In this document: piece after piece, positions 1 through 5,139 of the stretch
How positions within the stretch are numbered: the first letter of the stretch is position 1
Layout: each line of letters begins with the position of its first letter
From: an uncultured Clostridia bacterium
GTDB taxonomy: Bacteria > Bacillota > Clostridia > TANB77 > CAG-508
NCBI GenBank assembly: GCA_947595555.1
Contig: CANQES010000077.1
Coordinates: 1-6,244, forward strand
Length of the DNA: 6,244 nucleotides
Direction of reading: 5' to 3'
Notes under the pieces: model-generated
What the model saw: the letters and a program-made list of their open reading frames with translations, nothing else
What the model was told of the DNA's origin: nothing
Databases searched by the model: none
Program-made: the position numbers and the translations under genes

Positions 1-71
1 ATTGCTTTTGTTAAGTTTGATTTGTTTCCATAGTATTTTTCTATGTTTTGTACTTCTAAAATTCTTTCCAT
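1..71 (-). CDS. BceA-like ABC transporter ATP-binding protein, first 23 codons (partial)
   Basis: Only the N-terminus is visible. The 23 residues begin MERILEVQNIEKYYGN and end with SNLTKA, after which the frame leaves the window still open. The pattern 'ILEVQNIEKYYG' followed by a short polar stretch is typical of the first beta strand and A-loop region of BceA/LolD-type ABC ATPases, in which the A-loop tyrosine stacks on ATP. The Walker A motif would lie beyond the left edge. The ATG at 69-71 has a good ribosome binding site (AAAGGAG, 80-86) eight bases upstream. The gene follows a BceS-like kinase and BceR-like regulator on the same strand, the usual bceRS-bceAB order, so it probably powers an export or target-protection transporter against cell-wall-active peptides, with a BceB-like permease next. 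The family call is an inference from a short segment plus strong context. Confidence 0.75.
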   Translation of the reverse strand, partial: MERILEVQNIEKYYGNKSNLTKA

Positions 72-79
72 ATAAAAAA

Positions 80-86
80 CTCCTTT
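80..86 (-). promoter_or_regulatory. Ribosome binding site of the ABC ATPase gene
   Basis: The minus strand reads AAAGGAG, followed by eight bases and then the ATG at 69-71. It supports the partial reading frame at the left edge as a real gene start, because no other in-frame start nearby has such a site. Confidence 0.75.
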
Positions 87-99
87 CAACTTAACTTAA

Positions 100-129
100 A
101 TTATAATAGCTTTTCAAAATAGTTGCCAT
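100..129 (-). promoter_or_regulatory. Probable promoter of the ABC transporter operon
   Basis: A perfect -10 box TATAAT lies at 100-105 on the minus strand. At an 18-base spacing the -35 position (124-129) reads ATGGCA, four of six matches to TTGACA. Transcription would start near 93 and give a leader of about 22 bases carrying the ribosome binding site at 80-86. The imperfect -35 and the inverted repeat just upstream (145-168) fit a promoter that needs an activator, as known for BceR-controlled bceAB promoters. The boxes are read from sequence; activation is an inference. Confidence 0.6.
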
Positions 130-135
130 CGATTT

Positions 136-168
136 ACCTTACAAAAACCTTACAATTTTGTAAGGTTT
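136..168 (-). promoter_or_regulatory. Predicted BceR-type operator upstream of the ABC genes: inverted repeat plus extra half-site
   Basis: On the plus strand AAACCTTACA (145-154) and TGTAAGGTTT (159-168) form a perfect 10-bp inverted repeat around ATTT, containing TTACA-N4-TGTAA. BceR-like regulators of Bacillus are known to bind sites of the form TNACA-N4-TGTAA. A third copy of the arm, ACCTTACA, lies at 136-143, 11 bases (one helical turn) from the copy at 147-154. The site starts one base after the kinase stop codon and ends about 30 bases above the -10 box, a normal position for an activator. The repeat could also fold as an RNA hairpin with five T residues behind it, so weak termination after the kinase gene is possible. 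Regulator binding is inferred from motif and context. Confidence 0.7.
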
Positions 169-1188
169 CTATGTCATATCTATATAACTGCTATTTGGAA
201 ACACTAATTTTACTTCTGTTCCTTCGTTTTGAATAGAATTCAATTCTATTCCTATTCCTAATTTATCACATAACTTTTTACATAAATATAATCCTATTCC
301 TGTAGATTTTTTATTTGACATTCTTCCGTTTATTCCTGTAAATCCTTTTTCAAATACTCTTGTTATGTCTTCTTTTTTAATTCCTATTCCATTATCTTTT
401 ATATGTAGAATTCCATTTTCTTTTCCTGATGTTGAATATATGTCAATTTCAGCTTGTTCATTCATCTTTCTATACTTTATACTATTTTGTATAATTTGAT
501 TTAAAATAAATACTATCCATTTGTTATCTGTACTAACTTGCGTTTCTAAGTCATATGTATTAATAATTATTTTTTCTCCAATTAATACTGATTTATTTTT
601 TAGAATAACTTCATTTACAATGTCTTTTAGACTGCATTTTCTGATATAATAGTCTTTCTCTACAATATTACTTCTAGCATAATATAGAGCTTGTTCTATA
701 TAGTTTTCGACTTTGTCTAATTCTTCATCTATGCTTTTTGTTGCTTTTGTTTTATTATTTTCTACAATCATTTTACTAGTTGCTATTGGTATTTTTATTT
801 CGTGAATCCACATTTCTATGTATTCTTTGTAATCTTCAATCATATATTTATATTTATTTACATTTTCAAGCATTGATTTATTTAACTGCTCTATAATATC
901 TTTTAGAATTTTACCATCTAAAAAATTTGGTTTAGACATTATTTCTGTGATTAGATATTTTTCTTGTAACTCTTCTAATATTCCATAAACATTTTTATAA
1001 TAATGTCTTTTGCATATATATTCTATAATAATAGATATTAAATATAGACATAAAACAATTAATGGAATATATATCTTAATAAAAGTACCAAATGGATAAG
1101 CAAGTAAAAATATTTCTATTGTTGTAAGTCCAAATAAAATTAAGCCTATTTGATATAGTTTATCTTTAATAAAACTTTTAAAATTCAT
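169..1188 (-). CDS. BceS-like intramembrane-sensing sensor histidine kinase
   Basis: Membrane sensor kinase of 339 aa. Two hydrophobic helices (about residues 13-31 and 37-57) are joined by an outside loop of only a few residues, so there is no extracellular sensor domain. This is the hallmark of intramembrane-sensing kinases of the BceS group, which take their signal from the partner ABC transporter. The dimerisation and phosphotransfer helix has WIHEIKIP with H129 as the likely phosphorylated histidine; BceS proteins have the similar W-[IV]-H-x-I-K-x-P. The ATPase domain shows the N box (NQIIQNSIKY, N235), G1 (DNGIGI, 265-270), an F-box-like FEKGF (279-283) and G2 (STGIGL, 295-300). Length and layout match BceS. 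The start ATG sits nine bases after the regulator's stop codon, behind GGAGGG, so the two genes form one translationally linked unit. Ligand unknown; peptide antibiotics such as bacitracin or lantibiotics are the family's usual inducers. Confidence 0.93.
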   Translation of the reverse strand: MNFKSFIKDKLYQIGLILFGLTTIEIFLLAYPFGTFIKIYIPLIVLCLYLISIIIEYICKRHYYKNVYGILEELQEKYLITEIMSKPNFLDGKILKDIIEQLNKSMLENVNKYKYMIEDYKEYIEMWIHEIKIPIATSKMIVENNKTKATKSIDEELDKVENYIEQALYYARSNIVEKDYYIRKCSLKDIVNEVILKNKSVLIGEKIIINTYDLETQVSTDNKWIVFILNQIIQNSIKYRKMNEQAEIDIYSTSGKENGILHIKDNGIGIKKEDITRVFEKGFTGINGRMSNKKSTGIGLYLCKKLCDKLGIGIELNSIQNEGTEVKLVFPNSSYIDMT

Positions 1189-1191
1189 AAA

Positions 1192-1200
1192 TCCCTCCTA
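1192..1200 (-). promoter_or_regulatory. Kinase ribosome binding site overlapping the regulator stop codon
   Basis: The minus strand reads TAGGAGGGATTT and then ATG. The TAG stop of the response regulator supplies the first bases of the Shine-Dalgarno sequence GGAGGG. A ribosome ending on the regulator would cover the kinase start region, so translational coupling is likely. Confidence 0.75.
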
Positions 1201-1866
1201 TTTTAATATATATCCTTGTCCCCTCTTGGTTTCAATCAGTTCCTTTAATCCTAACTCTCCTAATTTGTTCCTTAATCTAGCTATATTTACTGACAAAGTG
1301 TTATCATCTATAAAACTTTCACTTTCCCATAAATAGTCCATAATGTCTTCTCTTGAAACAATCTTATTTCTTTTTTCATTGAGATATTTTAATATCTTAA
1401 GCTCATTTTTTGTTAATTCAATTTCTTTATCTTCCTTTATTATTGTGCTATTTGATAAATTAATGATGAAATTTTCTGTAACAATTTTATCTTGAGAATA
1501 TCCCATATTACTTCTTCTTAAAATAGATGCTATTTTAGCAAGTAAAATTTGAATATTAAAAGGTTTTGTAATATAGTGATCTGCTCCGTAATTTATGCTT
1601 AATAGTTCATCTACTTCATCATCTCTACTGGTTACAATGATGATTGGAACATTAGATTGCTTTCTTATTTCTTTGCAAATATATTCTCCATCTGCTCCGG
1701 GTAAATTTATGTCTAATAATATTAAGTTTGGATTTATATTTAAAATATCTTGAATTGTATTATTAAATTTTTTTAATGATATTGCTGTATATCCATGATT
1801 GTTTAAAAATATATCTAATTCATTTCTTAACTTTTCATCATCTTCTACAATTAGTATTTTTGGCAT
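1198..1866 (-). CDS. BceR-like OmpR/PhoB-family response regulator
   Basis: DNA-binding response regulator of 222 aa. The receiver domain (about 1-118) has the acidic pair E8-D9-D10, phospho-acceptor D52 (LILLDINLPGADG), T79/S80 and K101 (TKPF), all the residues needed for phosphorylation. A winged-helix output domain (about 128-222) has the alpha-loop and recognition-helix pattern of the OmpR family (ELTKNELKILKYL; DDNTLSVNIARLRNKL; TKRGQGYIL). The start was set at the ATG at 1864-1866, giving MPKILIVEDD. An upstream TTG at 1879-1881 would add five residues, but it is part of the ribosome binding site TTGGAGG and is very unlikely to be the start. The adjacent BceS-like kinase, the ABC ATPase downstream and the two TTACA-N4-TGTAA repeats make a BceR-type role the best inference. 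VanR- or YvcP-like relatives share the domains and cannot be fully excluded. Confidence 0.93.
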   Translation of the reverse strand: MPKILIVEDDEKLRNELDIFLNNHGYTAISLKKFNNTIQDILNINPNLILLDINLPGADGEYICKEIRKQSNVPIIIVTSRDDEVDELLSINYGADHYITKPFNIQILLAKIASILRRSNMGYSQDKIVTENFIINLSNSTIIKEDKEIELTKNELKILKYLNEKRNKIVSREDIMDYLWESESFIDDNTLSVNIARLRNKLGELGLKELIETKRGQGYILK

Positions 1867-1874
1867 TTTTTTAA

Positions 1875-1881
1875 CCTCCAA
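1875..1881 (-). promoter_or_regulatory. Ribosome binding site that decides the regulator start
   Basis: The minus strand reads TTGGAGG followed by eight bases and ATG (1864-1866). The SD core GGAGG covers 1875-1879. A TTG in the same frame overlaps this SD, so an automatic gene caller can pick it as the start and add five false residues. Confidence 0.85.
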
Positions 1882-1885
1882 AATT

Positions 1886-1894
1886 ATTATAGCA
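1886..1894 (-). promoter_or_regulatory. Probable extended -10 promoter of the response regulator / kinase pair
   Basis: The minus strand reads TGC-TATAAT, a perfect extended -10 element. At 16-18 base spacing no -35 resembles TTGACA; that stretch is the T-tract and the lower arm of the inverted repeat at 1911-1932. Transcription should start near 1879-1880, which is the very edge of the ribosome binding site, leaving a leader of only about 13 bases. The repeat next to the -35 region suggests direct control by a bound regulator, most simply the regulator itself. Confidence 0.6.
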
Positions 1895-1905
1895 CAATAT
1901 ATATT

Positions 1906-1932
1906 AAAAAAACCTTACATTTTTGTAAGGTT
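1906..1932 (-). terminator. Intrinsic terminator after rho
   Basis: Read on the minus strand, a perfect 9-bp stem (AACCTTACA / TGTAAGGTT) with a four-base AAAA loop runs into seven T residues (two of them in the stem, then five more). It begins 11 bases after the rho stop codon, a typical position. The stem is rather A/U-rich, so termination may be incomplete and the regulator genes could receive some read-through. There is no T-tract on the plus-strand side, so it is directional for rho. Confidence 0.7.
1911..1932 (-). promoter_or_regulatory. Predicted BceR-type operator upstream of the regulator gene
   Basis: The inverted repeat AACCTTACA-TTTT-TGTAAGGTT matches the repeat at 146-167 in 21 of 22 positions, differing only at the first loop base. 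It contains the BceR-type pattern TTACA-N4-TGTAA. Its near edge is about 19 bases above the -10 box at 1886-1891, so it abuts or overlaps the -35 position, closer than the copy in front of the ABC genes. That placement would suit autoregulation, either by contact with polymerase at the -35 or by repression. The same bases form the rho terminator stem, so part of its conservation could reflect that role. Confidence 0.6.
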
Positions 1933-1943
1933 CATTATATGTT

Positions 1944-3293
1944 TTATTTAAATCTTTTTAAATAGCTATCCATTTGTTCAATAAATTCATCATTGTTCTT
2001 TGATAATGTCATATGACTAATAACCTGTTCAGTAACATCTGCTACTGGCATACTATTCATTGCTTTTCTTAAAGCAAAAACAGTATCTTTCTCCTTTGCA
2101 GTCAACAACAAATCTTCTCTCCTTGTTCCTGATTTATTTATATCAATTGCTGGGAAAATTCTTCTTTCTGATAGTTTTCTATCTAGGTGTACTTCCATGT
2201 TTCCAGTTCCCTTAAATTCTTCAAAAATAACGTCATCCATTCTGCTTCCAGTATCAATTAATGCTGTTGCCAAAATTGTTAAGCTACCTCCAAATTCAAT
2301 GTTTCTAGCAGCACCAAAAAATTTCTTTGGTTTGTGCAAAGCTGCAGGGTCAATACCACCAGATAATGTCCTTCCTGAAGAAGGTATTACTAAGTTATAA
2401 GCTCTTGTAAGTCTAGTAATACTATCTAATAAAATAACAACATCTTTTCCGTGTTCTACTAATCTTTTTGCACGCTCTAATACCATTTCTGCAACTTTTA
2501 CATGATGTTCAGGTAATTCATCAAAAGTAGAGTGTATAACCTGTCCTTTAATTGAACGTTTCATATCTGTTACTTCTTCTGGTCTTTCATCTATTAATAA
2601 TACAATTAATTCTGTTTCTGGATTATTTTGAGCAATGCTATTAGCAACTTTTTTTAGTAGAGTAGTTTTTCCTACTTTAGGTTGTGCTACAATCATTCCC
2701 CTCTGCCCTTTTCCAATTGGACACATTAAATCAATTATTCTTGTGGCATAATCATTGGATGTTGTCTCTAATTTAAGTCTCTCATTTGGATAAATTGGAG
2801 TTAGTTCATCAAATCTCTTTCTTTTCATTGCCTTTTCTGGATGTTCTCCATTTACTTCACCAACAAAAATCAAAGATGGAAATTTTTCTCCTTCGCGAAA
2901 TCTAGAGATACCTTTTATGACATCTCCTGTGTCTAGACGGAATCTTCTAATTTGAACCATAGATATATATACGTCTTTTTCACTAGATAAAAAGTTTTCT
3001 CCGCGTAAAAAGCCATAACCATCTGGTAAGATATCTAATATTCCTTCTACAATTTCATCGCCATTATTGGTTAATTTGTAATCAACAATTGGTTCGCCAT
3101 TTTCGTCATATTGTCTTTCTACTGTTTCTTTTTCTTCTTCTATATCTTGCTCTTTGCTTGGCTCTGTGTCTCCTACAATTTGCTTTAAAATACTAATAAG
3201 CTCATCTTTTTTTAATTTTGATATATTTTTTATGTTGTGTTCTTTTGCCATTTCTTTTAAATCCATTAATGACATTGATTCTAAATTTAACAT
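1944..3293 (-). CDS. rho: Transcription termination factor Rho
   Basis: Hexameric RNA helicase that loads on untranslated nascent RNA and ends transcription using ATP. At 449 aa it is complete. Residues 1-39 form the Rho-N helical domain (LMDLKEMAKEHNIKNISKLKKDELISILK). Residues 41-66 are a short acidic linker rich in E and D. Residues about 80-155 are the cold-shock-like primary RNA-binding site (GILDILPDGYGFLR, DVYIS, QIRRFRLDTGD). The ATPase core has Walker A AQPKVGKT (203-210), Walker B VVILLD (285-290), the Q-loop region LSGGIDPAALHKPKKFFGAAR (310-330, K-rich RNA-contact loop) and the R-loop region RMDDVIFEEFKGTGN (351-365). All key elements are present, so it should be active. The ATG at 3291-3293 follows AAGGAGG by six bases. 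Rho has its own promoter after hydA and a terminator behind it, so it is probably a separate transcription unit with no functional tie to its neighbours. Confidence 0.98.
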   Translation of the reverse strand: MLNLESMSLMDLKEMAKEHNIKNISKLKKDELISILKQIVGDTEPSKEQDIEEEKETVERQYDENGEPIVDYKLTNNGDEIVEGILDILPDGYGFLRGENFLSSEKDVYISMVQIRRFRLDTGDVIKGISRFREGEKFPSLIFVGEVNGEHPEKAMKRKRFDELTPIYPNERLKLETTSNDYATRIIDLMCPIGKGQRGMIVAQPKVGKTTLLKKVANSIAQNNPETELIVLLIDERPEEVTDMKRSIKGQVIHSTFDELPEHHVKVAEMVLERAKRLVEHGKDVVILLDSITRLTRAYNLVIPSSGRTLSGGIDPAALHKPKKFFGAARNIEFGGSLTILATALIDTGSRMDDVIFEEFKGTGNMEVHLDRKLSERRIFPAIDINKSGTRREDLLLTAKEKDTVFALRKAMNSMPVADVTEQVISHMTLSKNNDEFIEQMDSYLKRFK

Positions 3294-3322
3294 TAAAAAC
3301 CTCCTTGGACATTTGTATAGTT

Positions 3323-3351
3323 ATTATAACACAAAATTTGGTAAATGAAAA
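3323..3351 (-). promoter_or_regulatory. Promoter of rho (extended -10)
   Basis: In the 71-base gap after hydA the minus strand carries TGT-TATAAT (-10 box at 3323-3328 with an upstream TGn) and, 17 bases further up, TTTTCA (3346-3351), four of six matches to TTGACA. Transcription should begin near 3316, giving a leader of about 23 bases with AAGGAGG at 3300-3306. I found no convincing hairpin terminator for hydA in this gap, so the promoter probably adds to any read-through from the hydrogenase operon. Confidence 0.7.
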
Positions 3352-3364
3352 CACCATATATAAA

Positions 3365-5116
3365 CTAAATTTTATATTTTTCTCTTTCTTGATAATGAGT
3401 ATGTAATAATTTTTCTGCTCTATAACTTCCCGGTTTTTCTAGATATTCTTGATATATCTTTTTAACAATTGGATTTTCATGTGATTTTCTAATAGTACTT
3501 TTTTCATCAATTGTATATAATGTACTAGCCCTTAATTTTCTTACATCTACTTCAGAACGTATTTTTGAACTTTTAATTGGCTGTCCTCCACCCATGATGC
3601 ATCCACCTGGGCATGCCATAATTTCTACAAATTGATAATCTGCTTTTCCAGATTTTATCTCTTCTAGTATCTCTCTTGCATTAGCAAGACCACTTGCAGC
3701 TACCACTTTAATGTCTTTGCCTCCTATATTTACTGTGGCTTTTTTAATTCCATCTGCTCCACGAACTTGTTCAAAATCTATTTTTTCTAAATTCTCACCT
3801 GTAAGTGTATCTTGTGCTGTACGTAATGCTGCTTCCATAACACCACCAGAAGTTCCAAAAATAGCACCAGCTCCTGTTGCTTCTCCCATTGGATTATCAA
3901 ATTCACTGTCTCCTAATTGTGTAAATTCAATATTTGCTTGTTTAATCATTCTAGCAAGTTCACGAGTTGTAATTACATTGTCTACATCATAAAGTCCATT
4001 ATTTTTCATTTCTGGTCTTTGTCTTTCAAATTTTTTAGCAATACATGGCATAACTGATACCACATAAATTTTATTAGGATCAATTCCTTCTTTTTGAGCA
4101 TAGTATGTCTTTATTAGTGCTCCAAACATTTGATGAGGTGACTTACAAGTAGATAAATGTGGTAATAATTCAGGATAATTCATTTCTATGAATTTTACCC
4201 ACCCTGGACTACATGAAGTAATCATAGGAAGATTTTCATTTTGTTGACATCTTTCAACAAATTCATTTGCTTCTTCCATAATAGTAAAGTCAGCACCTGT
4301 ATTTGTATCAAATACTTTGTCAAATCCTAATCTTTTCAATGCAGTAACCATTTTACCTGTTACATTAGTTCCAATCGGCATACCAAATTCTTCTCCCAAT
4401 GTTGCTCTAACAGCTGGAGCAGTTTGTGCTACAACATATGTATCTTGGTCTTTTAATTTTTCCCAAACCTCATCTGTTGTTTCTTTTTCATGTAAAGCTC
4501 CTGTTGGACAAGCTTGAATACATTGACCGCAAAAAGTACAGTTAACATCATTTAAACTATGGTTTCCTACTGTTGAAACACAAGATTCAAATCCGCGATT
4601 AATAGAGTCAATGGCTCCTACTTTTTGAACTTTTTTACATGTTGCTACACATCTTCTGCATAATATACATTTATTAAAATCTCTAACAATAGATGGTGAT
4701 AAGTCATCTATGTCATGTTTTGTCATATCTCCTTCGAATTCTACTTTAGTAATATTAAATTTATTTGCTAAAGTTTGTAATTCACAGTTTCCTGAACGGA
4801 TACATGTTAGACAGTCAATTTTATGGTTTGATATAATTAAGTCTAATACTACTTTTCTTGCTTCTATTATATCTGGGGTATTTGTATGTACTACCATCCC
4901 TTCTTCTGCTTTTTGAATGCAAGAAGTGGCAAAACCTCTTCTACCTTCTATTTCTACAATGCACATCCTACAATCCCCAACTTCATTTATGTCTTTTAAG
5001 AAACATAAAGTAGGAATATCAATCCCAACTTCTCTTGCAGCTTGTAAGATGGTTGTTCCCTTTTTTACTTTTACTGGTTGCCCGTCGATTGTTAAATTAA
5101 CAAAATTCTCTTCCAT
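3365..5116 (-). CDS. hydA: [FeFe] hydrogenase catalytic subunit, NADH-linked HydA type
   Basis: Catalyses 2H+ + 2e- = H2 in the cytoplasm. At 583 aa it has the modular layout of CpI and of HydA/HndD subunits. A 2Fe-2S ferredoxin domain has C38, C49, C52 and C66. A His-Cys 4Fe-4S site has H98, C102, C105 and C111. Two 4Fe-4S clusters are bound by C150/153/156/160 and C193/196/199/203. The H-cluster domain follows, with L1 TSCSPGW (300-306), L2 MPCIAKKFE (356-364, C358) and L3 EIMACPGGCIMGGGQP (498-513, C502 and C506). A small-subunit-like tail ends the protein. E282, E285 and S322 fit the proton-path Glu, Glu and Ser of CpI by spacing. L1 has Ser at the second Cys of the TSCCPxW signature. No signal peptide is present. 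The gene starts 23 bases after hydB, behind AGGAGG (5123-5128), so the two are cotranscribed; HydB would link it to NAD(H), probably with ferredoxin by electron bifurcation or confurcation. Confidence 0.97.
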   Translation of the reverse strand: MEENFVNLTIDGQPVKVKKGTTILQAAREVGIDIPTLCFLKDINEVGDCRMCIVEIEGRRGFATSCIQKAEEGMVVHTNTPDIIEARKVVLDLIISNHKIDCLTCIRSGNCELQTLANKFNITKVEFEGDMTKHDIDDLSPSIVRDFNKCILCRRCVATCKKVQKVGAIDSINRGFESCVSTVGNHSLNDVNCTFCGQCIQACPTGALHEKETTDEVWEKLKDQDTYVVAQTAPAVRATLGEEFGMPIGTNVTGKMVTALKRLGFDKVFDTNTGADFTIMEEANEFVERCQQNENLPMITSCSPGWVKFIEMNYPELLPHLSTCKSPHQMFGALIKTYYAQKEGIDPNKIYVVSVMPCIAKKFERQRPEMKNNGLYDVDNVITTRELARMIKQANIEFTQLGDSEFDNPMGEATGAGAIFGTSGGVMEAALRTAQDTLTGENLEKIDFEQVRGADGIKKATVNIGGKDIKVVAASGLANAREILEEIKSGKADYQFVEIMACPGGCIMGGGQPIKSSKIRSEVDVRKLRASTLYTIDEKSTIRKSHENPIVKKIYQEYLEKPGSYRAEKLLHTHYQEREKYKI

Positions 5117-5139
5117 CTCTTTCCTCCTTTTATCGTTTT

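Noticed and set aside
1867..1881. TTG start for the response regulator, adding MEVKK before MPKILIV.
   Set aside because: The TTG lies inside the Shine-Dalgarno TTGGAGG and has no site of its own; the ATG at 1864-1866 is correctly spaced and gives the usual receiver-domain beginning.
1934..1962. Second possible promoter: TATAAT at 1934-1939 with TTTAAA at 1957-1962.
   Set aside because: The boxes are plausible, but the start would fall inside the inverted repeat and the -35 lies in the rho coding end; in such AT-rich DNA a chance match is likely. Kept only as an alternative for the regulator mRNA.
3320..3330. Short palindrome GTTAT-T-ATAAC overlapping the rho -10 box.
   Set aside because: It consists of AT-rich -10 sequence and has no second copy in the window; too weak to call an operator.
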